Part shown: in pieces, positions 55,015-64,000 of the stretch
How the letters are laid out: every line of letters begins with the position of its first letter
Position numbering within the stretch: the stretch's first letter is position 1
Assembly: GCA_011319805.1 (NCBI GenBank)
Contig: SJRY01000234.1
Location: forward strand, 372,001 to 436,000
Direction: 5' to 3'
Length of the DNA stretch: 64,000 bases
Source: Macrocybe gigantea
Lineage: Eukaryota > Basidiomycota > Agaricomycetes > Agaricales > Callistosporiaceae
Notes under the pieces: generated by a model
Seen by the model: only the letters and a program-made list of their open reading frames with translations
What the model was told of the DNA's origin: nothing
Databases searched by the model: none
Translations under genes and position numbers: made by a program

Positions 55015-57009
55015 ATGATCGCCGACATGCAGCATGAATCGACGAGCGCGACACTCGCCAGCGCCTGGCGCGCATGGTCCATCCGATCCATCGCACTCCT
55101 CTGCGCCTGCACGCTCAGCGTCGGCAGTCATTTGTACGCCTCGGTGTCTCCAATGAAATTTCGTTCTTATTCCTGTATAGTGCGCAATATATCCTGGGTC
55201 CACTCAAGACTCGTCTATCACACGAACTGGGCACCTCTCACACCCAGTTCAGTCTTTTCATCTCCGCAACCAGCCTCAACAGCACATGGACTCCGCTCAT
55301 TGGCGGCATCTTAGCCAGCAGGCTAGGCACTACACTGACAAGCATTCTCTCCACTGGCGTCATACTTATAGGCAGGTTGCTATCGCTTACGCACAAACTC
55401 TACTTTGACTGTCCCTGCAGGGCAAGCCATCTTGCTCCTCGGCGACCTTTACGCAAACGTTCGTCTAATGATTCTCGGGCTCTTCATCTTTGGCTTGGGC
55501 GTGAGCCCTCTGGCGGTGGTTCAGGAAACTATCATCGTCCGATTTTTCCGATCACACGGTCTGGGAGTCTCTATGGCTCTCGGCCTCATTGCCGGAAAGG
55601 GCTCGTCATTCCTTGCGGCCCGTATTTCTTACCCTCTCACCGAGTACTTTGGTCCTCATGCACCCTTTTATTCCGCTACGTCGTTGGCCGCTCTATCCTT
55701 CCTGGTCAACATCGTTTACATCGCCGCATCCAAGTGGCTTGTGTACGGCTCCGGTGCCGAACTAGAAGCTGTTGATATAGAAGATCTCGCTAGACATCGT
55801 GAGGAATTCACCGTCTCTGAATCTCGTGCCCTGAAAAGGGTAGCCGAAAGGCGAAAAGTTGACATATACAAACTTGCCCACCTTGGTGATATATTCTGGG
55901 TGTAAGACCGGTCTCCGCTCCTGCACCTCCCTAGTCATGTGCATTCCAGATACATCTGGTTGAATGTCCTATGTGGCGCGATTTGGGCACCATTCACTCA
56001 TCTAGCGACGTACGACTTGCTCTTCTCGAATCTTCAAGCTAATCAACCTGAAATCAGGAATATCATAGAGACACGCTACCATCTGAATGGACCAATAGCT
56101 GCCTTGTATGCATCTTATCTGCTAGCAGGGAGTGTTGTCTTGTATCCTGTTGTCAGTCCATTCCTCCGCCCTCCCTCGTTTAAAAAATTCGAATGACCCT
56201 TGGCACAGTGTGGACTTGTTGTAGACTTGTATCGCCACCGACCAATTATCTTACGCCTCATGATGTTGTCATCCTTGCTCACCTTGTCTGCTTACGTCTG
56301 GCTTGCGTTCCCTCCGCTTCACCGGTTCGCCTACGCTCGCCATTGTCACCTTTGCAGCCGGACACGGCTTCTCTCCGCGTTCGCAGTTCTTAAGCTCCAT
56401 TGTCCTTGCCTGCCCTCTCACGGTTAATTCGCTTCTAGTGCTTTTAGTCCTCATCGTTCCAAAGATTGTGCCCTCAAAATATATCTCGACAGCTCTCGGT
56501 GCACATAAATGCGTACGTCTCCTTTCGTGTTTTCGCGATCGTAACCGACTTTACAACACGGACCGCAGCTCGAACAGACGGGATCGACTTTATTCCAGAC
56601 CTTCGCTGGCCTGATACTCGACGATCAGGGGAAGCGCAGCGGACAACTTGGGAAGACCGGGATACAGAGACTGTTGAACATATTCGTCCTGCTTAACATA
56701 CTCCATCTCTCCAGTATTCTCATCCTGGCTTCCATGCACGATGAGAAATGCATGTCAACAGATGACCAGCCCCAGCTTGCAGAGGACTATGCTGCTCCGG
56801 CGATAGAGGACCGGACTGAGGTATCTAGGCTTTTGCCTTCGTCCTCTTCCGACGACGATGCCAGCAGCTATTCGACACGGTCCGCGCATTCGCTCTCATC
56901 CGAACAGGAAGTGTTAGCGACATGTAGCGAAGTCAGACGTGGTGAGCATTTGCCGTGTTGGCGGGATCTACAATATTTGGGACCTGGATATTCTTCTTCG
57001 TTACGGTGA
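55015..57009 (+). CDS. Major facilitator superfamily transporter, MFSD1-like
   Basis: A 12-helix secondary transporter of the MFSD1-like group, probably on a lysosome- or vacuole-type membrane. Start MIADMQHESTSATLASAWRA. Segments: HFAQYILGPLKTRLSHELGT, STWTPLIGGILASRLGTTLT, MILGLFIFGLGVSPLAVVQE, GLGVSMALGLIAGKGSSFLA, VYIWLNVLCGAIWAPFTHLA, GFSPLLLVLIVPKIVPSKYI and NIFVLLNILHLSSILILASM. Introns include one ending at 55188, 55372-55420 (GC donor), 55902-55949, a GTCAGT intron near 56150 and one after GAHKC. Between WLAFPP and FAAGHGFSP (about 56305-56345) the frame shifts by one base with no good intron. The C-terminal tail is Ser/Asp-rich, and the stop at 57007-57009 is tentative. Confidence 0.87.
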
Positions 57010-57229
57010 TTACACAACTCACAAAGTCTAGTGAAACATCAGATTTTCGCGCATTAGATAGTAATGGAATATAATCGCAAGTGACAGCTCAGCGACCGAG
57101 CATGGGGAAATGGGATTGATTGAAGGCGGAAACGAAAGCAGTAGTACATAACGGATCAACAGATCTGTATCAAACAGCATCTAGTTCAGTTGTCTAAAAA
57201 TCAAACCAAATTATCCTTGCCCATCCCAT

Positions 57230-58031
57230 CTATGCGAGTTTGCCGATTCTACTTACATGGCGCCGCCGATCGCCCAATATCCATAGACATGTTGCAGTCA
57301 TCATCAAGACGCATAGCCCGAACTCCGTCCATCCCAACGCCTCTACTGTAAGTGACTGCCGACAGCTACAGGCGGTGTCAACAGACATTTTAATGAGATG
57401 CAAGGGAGGAGCATACCGCGATATGGTCTCCCGTCCTGCGCAATTTCCGCCGGTTCGTGTGTTGTGCATTATACCAGCAGCAGAACCCTACATGAGAACG
57501 ACGTTCAGACAAAGTTTCAGAAGTCCACAAGCACCGATGCATGCCCATAAAATGGTGGTCAACAGCAGCCAAATCACGGAACTAGCGATGTTTGCCAAGA
57601 AATGTCTAGCCCCATCCACTATCCACATCATATACGCTGAAGAAAACAAAGTCGTCCAGACGGCATTGAAGAGGAACAGGATCAACCTGCGCACAAAATG
57701 GTCAACGTCACACCAACTTAACCAACATCTAGTGGAGCAAATGTACGAACAAGGAATGGTAACGGGGACTGGGCCAAGTGTGGTGCTCATTCCCGGCACT
57801 GATGAGGAAAGCAGTGAGTCCAAGTTCTGTCATGGCGGAGAGCGCCATCATGGCAAACAGAAACGGGTGGTAATGCGCCTTGGCAAACGAAGTCTTCGCA
57901 CTCGACTGCGGAGTCGAGGAGAAAGCTTGCATCTGGTACATGTTGTCTCGACTTCGCCTACGAAGTGAGTGTTCAAGACTGGGAAGATTGGGCTCAAGGT
58001 TAGGATATGGCGCCAGTCTCGACTTGAGCAT
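57230..58031 (-). CDS. Four-helix MARVEL-domain membrane protein
   Basis: A tetraspanning protein of the MARVEL type, usually at membrane-apposition or transport sites. A leader (MLKSRLAPYPNLEPNLPSLE) precedes helix 1 (HPFLFAMMALSAMTELGLTA) and FLISAGNEHHTWPSPRYHSL. Helix 2 is LILFLFNAVWTTLFSSAYMM, helix 3 HFLANIASSVIWLLLTTILW and helix 4 GWTEFGLCVLMMTATCLWIL. The loop MHNTRTGGNCAGRETISRC holds paired cysteines, and the protein ends RRHVSRIGKLA. Three introns were resolved or inferred; one uses GTATCG as the donor. The start at 58031 is the first ATG; an internal Met at MYQMQAFSS is an alternative. Confidence 0.87.
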
Positions 58032-58306
58032 GTTTATGATCCCGGTTCATGGCCCGAGGGCGATCAGAAAACCAATTTATCGAGCATGAGTTTTACAGCG
58101 GTCGAACACGTTGTGTGACACTGCATAATGAACATGCACGAGGCAGGCTTAATAGGCATCACACCAACGTGGAGAACTCAGCACCACAGCCTTCCATAGC
58201 ATTGTCTGATACCGACTGTAATGGGGTGTCCGCCGGCAACAAAAACAAAATGTCAAAATGGCAGTATTAACCAAGAGAACATGTTCAACGGACATATATA
58301 TATGAA

Positions 58307-59799
58307 TCAAAAGGCTAGGGCAGCCTTTGCAATCTGTATCGCTCCTTCTTTCGTCTTGTTTCCTATAAAATAGTGTCGTTGGTTGACGATGTGACCGCGA
58401 GACTCTACAAACCTCACCTCCGATGAAACCAGATGCATGAATGAAAATGCAACCTGGGATACCTGATGTCGATGACAATTCGTCGTCCCTCAAGCCCCTC
58501 CATGGCTCAGGAAGTGATTTTCGGTTTTCATAGCTTTCTGGTGAGACCGGAACGGCTTGTACACGCCACGAGCCACCTAATTCGTCCGGGTAAACGATAT
58601 AAATGGCTCGTTGAGGAAGGACCTCTGTGACCTCGGTGTCGCTTTCCAGTTCGAATAGATGTTCCTAAACCCACGCAAGTTATTGAGAGCCGTGCTATGT
58701 TGACCATACTCTGTTTATTTTACCTTCCATGGCAAAAATCGTTCGAGGAGAATAATCTTGCCATCCGGATCAAGGGACTGTTTGCTGGAGGTAATCGAGG
58801 CGATCAAGATATTTCTTGCAGGTAGCCAAGCATTGGCATAGTACTTCAGCTTATTGAGGAATTCCTCTCCCGTAAGCAAAGATGCTTTCGCGAAGAGTGC
58901 CTTCGGAAAATCGTGAAATTCAGCGAGAGTAGTAATCAGATAGGTGCCTACGTCCATGCGCTCCGAATCAGTTTTGTCGTTCCACGCTGGATTGATGCCA
59001 GCAACACGGCTTGAGAGATCCGTACGACTTTTGTATCTGGGTTTGATATCAGAGGGATACTGTGAAATCCCATTGTCAATGGCGTCAATGGCTTCGATGA
59101 ACTCCTATGGAAAGTCGAGCACAGTTCTGTGACAGATGTGGCGCCACAAGCCGTACCTTGTACATCTTTAGCCACAGCGTCTGCACCTTCGGATGGTCCA
59201 CGGACAGCTGTAAAACATTTGATATGATCTCTTTCCCAAAGTGCCTTTGCGCATGTCAGACGATGAAGTGAGATTTTGCAACAACATGGGCACACTTGTA
59301 GATCAAGCCGGCAGAGGAGAGCTTCGTCTCGAATCCGTGTCCTAATGTCTCCGCGAAACCCCGCTGGTGGTGGTCGAATCTCCTCTTGCCCTCGTCATAA
59401 ACCGCTCCAACGTCCACGACTATGTTGCATGAATCAAGGATAGCAGGATCCCTTGTTCTTTTGAGACCTATGTTCAAGCATCATGGTTTATTGCAATCGA
59501 CATGGGACAGAACCACGGACTGGCATCTTTATAAGTAGTGGTTTGCCGGAGCAAGAACACAGCCAAGGCCTCGTCGCAATGGAATGTTCCACTGTGCGTA
59601 CCGATCACCTACGTTTCGCCAATGAGCTACCATCTATTAAGAAGATGAATGAAATACTGGGAAGTACCTGATCTAACTTTGGTTTCTTCACTGGTGCTTC
59701 AGCGTCCATGGCGCCTGTTGTGATTGCTCGTCGGATATGGCTACGTGTCCAGGCGGTTGGTATTGATGTCGACCTGAAGATCCTTACACAGCTGAACAT
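58307..59799 (-). CDS. MYG1: MYG1 exonuclease (DHH family), possible dual nuclear/mitochondrial starts
   Basis: MYG1 is a 3'-5' RNA exonuclease that processes nucleolar and mitochondrial RNA. Core motifs: [53 protein letters not shown] (the DHH motif), [19 protein letters not shown] and [19 protein letters not shown]. The end is spliced to [20 protein letters not shown]. Two in-frame starts are sensible. The ATG at 59799 gives [20 protein letters not shown], an Arg-rich presequence with no acidic residues. The ATG at 59709 gives [14 protein letters not shown], with a KKPK basic cluster resembling a nuclear signal. Alternative starts would explain the known dual location of the family. Several introns. 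Confidence 0.93.
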
Positions 59800-60036
59800 G
59801 CACAAAGGAGTGGTACGGAATTATCCGAAAGATGTATTAGTGCCTGTAGAGTTCGTAACACGGAAAGTACGGTGAGTGAATAAACGAAATAACGCCTGAA
59901 ATGCAACGAAACGAAAGGGAGATCGTATAACTGATGATACAGTCTATGTGAGTCCGGTGGATGACGTGTGGTAAACGAATGGTATAGCTAGTCATACGCT
60001 CATGTTGAGTCCCAGAACAAATAACAGATGGAGCGA

Positions 60037-60608
60037 CTAAAGCAGAGTGATGGCACCGCCAATAAACATTCCCAAAACTCCAACCAAGATGGAGTTGATT
60101 TGAAGAGACGTGGCAGCAGCAATGTAGCCATCGTCTGGACCGTAAATACCGCCTGCGCTAGATTGGCCGGGGAATGGTGCACCGCCATCGCCTCCACCGT
60201 CGACATTAGTTGGGGCCGTAGGCAGGGGATGTGTGGACGTGGATGAGGCTGAGCTCGTCGCGTTGCCACTGGCGGTGCTGTTTCCTGCAGTCTGGTTGCC
60301 AGTAGGAGCCGGGGTGTTCTGCAGCGTCGTCGTAATCAGGAATGTCCTTGTCCCGGTACTGACCTGCCTGTCAGGGCCGAGAGTGACAAAAGTGGAGACA
60401 GATGTGGATGTGATGACATTTTGCGAGCCAGACGGAGATGGTGAGGGTGCGGGGGCATTGGATGAGCCCTAGATGCCGACTATAAATTGACTATAAATAC
60501 CAAGGAAATGCGCAGAATGCATACCTGAGCGCCAGACGACTGTGAGGAGACAGAGTGGATGAGGCAGACGATGGAGATGAAGAAGTAGAGGCCGCTGAGA
60601 GCCTTCAT
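60037..60608 (-). CDS. Secreted Ser/Thr-rich surface protein with C-terminal membrane anchor
   Basis: Two exons (60525-60608 and 60037-60468, intron 60469-60524) give a 171-residue protein. It starts with a signal peptide (MKALSGLYFFISIVCLIHSV, cleavage near SSQ). A Ser/Thr/Pro/Asn-rich stretch follows, probably heavily glycosylated (QNVITSTSVSTFVTLGPDRQ, GNSTASGNATSSASS). Then come a Gly-rich part (NVDGGGDGGAPFPGQSSAGG) and YGPDDGYIAAATSLQINS. It ends in the hydrophobic segment ILVGVLGMFIGGAITLL, either a GPI signal or a single TM anchor. I do not recognise a named family; it fits small cell-wall or plasma-membrane proteins of basidiomycetes. Confidence 0.85.
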
Positions 60609-60665
60609 GGTGACGGTGAGGGAGAGAAAAGGTCACTAGACTAGTCACGTGCCGTGAGCCCTAAG
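60609..60665. promoter_or_regulatory. 57-bp divergent promoter with CACGTG
   Basis: The start codons of the Ser/Thr-rich protein and the 60666 gene are 57 bp apart and face away from each other. The spacer contains CACGTG (about 60646), the palindromic site used by bHLH factors, and CTAGACTAG. Both promoters must overlap the two genes or be extremely short. Confidence 0.55.
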
Positions 60666-61783
60666 ATGTCTCCTCCGACCTTAACGCCGTTGTCGACAGA
60701 GCTCGTCGATATCATTCTTCGGCACATCCTCCCACCTTCGCACCTCCCGTCTAACCCCATACCACCTCAGCTCATATCGCGCCCACTTCTACAGCGCCAT
60801 CATTTCCTTCAGATATCCACCGATGATCCTCTCTCTTACCTCTCTTGGCCCACCGAATCTGGTTCTCATGCGGATGCATTCCAGATCCTCGAGAAATTAG
60901 AGTTCTCACAAGGCCTCATCTCGAATTTATCAACATCCATCCGGTATACAATTGATGCGGAGTCGGCACTTGCCCATGTCGGGGTTCCTCCGGACTCCTT
61001 CCCGGCGCTCCGGCTGGTATTCTTTTCAGATGGCGCGGAAGGCTGGAAGTATCACAATCTTTCCCTCATGCCATTCCCTTCACACAGCCATACATCTATC
61101 CATGATGCTCTCCTCTTCAAACCAGAAGATTTCGCTACGGAACGCTCCTTCTCAGCGGGTCTTGATAATAGAGGGGAAGAGGACGAAAATTCTTATTGGG
61201 ATGCCTACGATGGCAAACCCGACGACGAAGACAAATTGGGCGTTGAAGTTGGGAAAGAATCTTCCAACGACAGTTCAGAGGATGCATACTGGGCTCAATA
61301 TGCAAGAATCCAAGGTTACCGGCAAATACTTCCATGCCTCTTGACCATAAGCTCACACTCTCATACAACATAGGTTCTGCAGATTCCAGCTTTCCTTCAC
61401 CCCGCCCAACAAAGGCGAAGCAAGAGGCTTCCGATCGCATCGTAGTCGCATATCCTAATCAGGCTCCTGCGGCTTACAATCCGCTCGCCCCTCCGTCTCC
61501 GCGCGACCTTTCGCGACGGCTTGCCGATCTATCTCCCCGCATCAGACCTCCAGCCAGCCCGTTAGCTGAAACAGATTCAGACACCCGCACTGATGCAGAA
61601 ACTGTGAACTCTTCTGAATCAATTGTGACTCGGCCAGAGTCGAATGAAACGGAAGCACTGAGGACGGCGATATATGGCCTATTCTGCCTTTGGAAGGCGG
61701 GGAAGACAGGTGACCAGCCGGGGAAAGGTGCCGACGCTCGGCAATTTTTAGAAATCGTTCGGCAAGTCGTTGCCGACGATTGA
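60666..61783 (+). CDS. Conserved-looking protein of unknown function (352 residues)
   Basis: Two exons (60666-61314, 61374-61783) give a protein of 352 residues. It starts MSPPTLTPLSTELVDIILRH (the upstream GTG frame is ignored). Features: a leading F-box-like LSTELVDIILRHILPPSHLP, a region ALRLVFFSDGAEGWKYHNLS, and an acidic middle with two Tyr/Trp repeats (ENSYWDAYDG, EDAYWAQYARIQG). A Pro/Ser-rich stretch follows, and a C-terminal helical domain (TEALRTAIYGLFCLWKAG, RQFLEIVRQVV). The first 20 residues resemble the start of an F-box, but the rest of the motif is not convincing. I do not know the function. Confidence 0.85.
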
Positions 61784-62040
61784 TCAATTCGTCCACTACT
61801 ACACTTCATAGGTTTAACAACTTGTCGTTTTAATGTCGATATTAAGATTCCCTTGCTCTTTTCCATCAAACTCGTAAGAATCCAAAGCCGAAACGTTGTC
61901 GCAGAGCTCGCACGAATGAAGACAGCAAGCACCTCGCAGTCGTGGCGATGTCAAGAGTGTTGATCCCACTCGCCTCGCAAGCTTCGCGGTCTGGCACAAT
62001 TTAATTTAACCGAGCATCAAGCCATGGCAAATCGGCTAGG

Positions 62041-62856
62041 CTAGTAACTCACCCCTCCGAAGGCAGCCGTTTTGCAGTAATTTGCCGGATGCGTCGCGGG
62101 ACACCTTTGATCATATGTAAATCAGTTCACGTATGTAGCCCATCAGAAAAGTTCCACTCACGCGCCGATGATTTTGACCTTTATGGTAGTTCCAGTGCAG
62201 GAGCCGGATATCTCGCCATCGAGCGAACCAGTGCCCGTCAAATTCCTGCCAGCTCATGACGTGCGCTGCGCCGGTCATGCTCACATCGAACGTTACAGCA
62301 CTGAAAAGGCTTTTTTATTAGCGTTTACTTAGCCTAGTATCGTGACTTCCACATGTCTGTACTAGCCCTCTCCCGCATAAGACGCTATTGCGAGATCGTC
62401 GCTTTGACCCTCAAACGGAGTGTGATGCACTCACGGCCAACACAGTTCACGCAGGCCTCATGTCCATCACTAGGCTAGATCAAAACTGAATAAAACGTGC
62501 ACCTGGATACAACCACTCGCCATTTGCTCGCATCTTTGGTCCCAGCGCATCGTGGCCACCGTCCAAAGAGGAGACGAGTCACTCATAGCGGCGGAAAAAA
62601 TGCCATTACCCTGCGAGATGCTCGGGGAAAGCCCTGCTTATGATTTCCGTCGTGTTCAGAAACAACCCGTGACATTGAAAGCCTAAGAACTTTCCAGGAC
62701 AAGCAACAGAAGATTGGGTATCGTTGCAGAACGCGCGAAGAAAAGATCGTTGATGCCAAGTGAGTATGAAAAGATAGCTCACGTTAAGTTCCACGTAGTA
62801 ACGGTCAAAGCCTGCGTCAAAAATGCAATGATGCCCAAGAATCCTGCGGAAAGCAT
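62041..62856 (-). CDS. Putative small secreted Cys-containing protein (structure partly unresolved)
   Basis: A start at 62856 gives a good signal peptide (MLSAGFLGIIAFLTQALTVT) with a TATA box at the right distance. Downstream fragments on the same strand look coding. GIFSAAMSDSSPLWTVATMR and CEQMASGCIQ join by a GT-AG intron to PSDGHEACVNCVG. A last block reads LTGTGSLDGEISGSCTGTTI, VKIIGACPATHPANYCK and TAAFGGVSY, with its stop at 62041-62043. The final intron (GTGAGT...CAAAG) is in phase. The middle junctions could not be made to fit, perhaps because of sequence errors, so the internal exons are uncertain. Likely a basidiomycete secreted protein of unknown role. Confidence 0.5.
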
Positions 62857-63336
62857 CTCCAAGGAGTTGGGGAGAAAAAGAAACAACTGTGCCCTTTATA
62901 TCTTTCTCCCCGGTAAAAATGCCGCGAGAATGAGAAACGGTCAAGAAGCACATGATCTTGCCTAAGACTTGGTACAGACGAAATGGTATAACTTGCACGT
63001 ACACATACACAGGAGCACAACAGAATTTCTTTCATAGGACGATGTCTCCCAAGATGGAGCATTGTGACCTCTGAGTGTCCTGACGAATTTCCGCACATCT
63101 CGCGCGAGGTTGATTTCTTTTCCGGCAAGTCAAACCCGAGATATATAGCGTATCGCGAGTTATTTGTCCCGAAAGGCAGATCAAGCAAGCATATATTCCT
63201 GTAAATGTCGACTCCTGTTTCGAATGTGTCTGTAAACAAAGGCGGTATAATACCCAGTCAATTTTATTCAGGCACTCCCTCCTGTCCTTCGCTGCAGTAT
63301 CATTACGTCGTCCTCATCGCCAGCCTTACCATGCAA
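62857..63336. other. Intergenic region between two minus-strand genes
   Basis: These 480 bp separate the SRA-YDG stop from the start of the secreted-protein gene. Apart from the TATA box no feature is recognised. A minus-strand open frame begins at a TTG, not an ATG, and is not considered a gene. Confidence 0.45.
62894..62900 (-). promoter_or_regulatory. TATA box of the 62856 secreted-protein gene
   Basis: TATAAAG on the minus strand lies about 38-44 bp upstream of the ATG at 62856. This supports that ATG as the start and implies a very short 5' UTR. Confidence 0.55.
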
Positions 63337-64000
63337 CTAGTCTACTTCCCGGCACGCTGACCTGTCCTCGTCGAGACCGTGTTCAAGCAACGATTTTTTT
63401 TCTTCTACCTCCCCCACTTTATTTTCGCGGTTTGAGCCATTGTCTTCACACATCAACTCATCGTTATCGTCGTCGATTACAGGCAAGGGAGACTGCCCAG
63501 GAATGCGCTATAAATAGCATTTTATAGGTGATCAAGGCCCAATTGTCACATGGAGCACACCTTGAATGCGAATTTGCAGACGAGGTATCCTTTCGGGTTC
63601 AGCCCTCTATCCATCCAAGCCTATAGAGAATTGTAAATATCTTCTGCGTGAATCAACTTAGACTAGCTCACTTTTTCGACTGTGTAAAGGCCGTCATAAC
63701 GGTAGCTGCCGATAAACGTTCGTAGCCTGAAGGGGAAAAAATAGAAAGGAGACCAACCCTTTCGCCGGAGCGTAGCGAGATTGTAATTTGTATCCTCGTA
63801 TCACACGGACAGGTTTCTTGGTTTCAGATGATCGCTGAAGTACATCTTAGCTCACCTTCAGATAGGAAGATGTATGTAACTCACTTCCAAAGCTCTATTA
63901 AACTGGATCATGCCATGATCTGTCAAGATGCATGAGTCTCAGAAAGAAGGCACGCAACAGGATTATCAAAGGTCTGATCAGATCTTTGAGGCCCAGTTCG
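63337..64000 (-). CDS. SRA-YDG domain protein (C-terminal part, runs off the right edge)
   Basis: This is the C-terminal part of a protein with an SRA-YDG domain, the fold that flips out and reads modified (hemi-methylated) cytosine in UHRF1-type proteins and some methyltransferases. Splicing the minus strand joins DHGMIQFNRALE to RSSETKKPVRVIRGYKLQSR, then YAPAKG, YRYDGLYTVEK, AWMDRGLNPKGYLVCKFAFK and RIPGQSPLPVIDDD. The segment YRYDGLYTVEK is the YDG signature, with KPVRVIRGY just before it as usual. An acidic tail follows, ending SACREVD with the stop at 63337-63339. Five short introns were resolved. The N-terminal part, and whether it has other domains, lies outside the window. Confidence 0.9.

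Noticed and set aside
62606..63239. Two overlapping 130-140 codon minus-strand frames
   Set aside because: The outer one starts with TTG and both run across promoter and intron sequence of the 62856 gene.
1..64000. tRNA, rRNA, CRISPR array or bacterial-type operons
   Set aside because: No tRNA B-box context outside coding exons, no repeat-spacer pattern and no polycistronic layout were seen; the gene structure is eukaryotic throughout.

Overview
The window is nuclear DNA from a filamentous basidiomycete, most likely an Agaricomycete. It has about 32 protein-coding genes in 64 kb on both strands, almost all split by 45-60 nt introns, with gaps often under 100 bp between genes. Several small families are basidiomycete-type: a CPL1-domain secreted protein, a 94-residue myristoylated protein ending in VWD, a MARVEL protein, and a TMEM135-like/DysF pair. 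No tRNA, rRNA, CRISPR array or intact mobile element was recognised. The chromosome continues past both ends: VPS13 is cut at the left edge and an SRA-YDG gene at the right.

Layout. 1-4727 (-) VPS13. 4728-6197, a mostly empty gap with a perfect 15-bp inverted repeat. 6198-7405 (+) fatty acid elongase. 7854-10881 (+) PH-C2-RasGAP. 10929-14248 (-) AP-2 alpha. 14406-15194 (-) HSCB. 15295-16596 (+) DysF/peroxin-like protein. 16667-18574 (+) TMEM135-like protein. 18637-20053 (-) DPH7. 20172-20858 (+) small membrane protein. 20924-26761 (-) REV3. 26859-27898 (-) glucose-6-phosphate 1-epimerase. 28301-30469 (+) PP2A subunit A. 31173-31973 and 32192-32970 (+) two secreted proteins. 33276-33860 (+) eS24. 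34112-35685 (-) centractin. 36608-37020 (+) acylated mini-protein. 37155-38288 (+) GPI2. 38488-39994 (-) bZIP factor. 40553-43664 (-) APC4. 43728-46346 (-) DRS1. 46578-50410 (-) Ras-like/RasGEF fusion. 50509-51882 (+) SurE-like phosphatase. 51940-53804 (-) GH16 glucanase. 54048-54869 (-) eL15. 55015-57009 (+) MFSD1-like transporter. 57230-58031 (-) MARVEL protein. 58307-59799 (-) MYG1. 60037-60608 (-) Ser/Thr-rich surface protein. 60666-61783 (+) unknown conserved protein. 62041-62856 (-) secreted protein. 63337-64000 (-) SRA-YDG protein.

Function. Most genes are housekeeping and are not grouped by pathway. Loose themes are lipid and membrane biology (VPS13, elongase, DysF protein, TMEM135-like, GPI2), trafficking (AP-2, centractin), Ras signalling (one GAP and one GEF 36 kb apart), translation and ribosome biogenesis (eS24, eL15, DRS1, DPH7) and the cell surface or secretome (CPL1-like, GH16, Ser/Thr-rich protein, two small secreted proteins).

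Data quality. Several otherwise intact genes change reading frame by a single base, often inside a run of C or G. Consensus undercalling of homopolymers is the simplest explanation, so these should not be read as pseudogenes without checking. Four introns appear to use GC instead of GT at the 5' splice site. The most unusual gene architecture is a RasGEF carrying an N-terminal Ras-like domain whose G3 and G4 motifs are degenerate.
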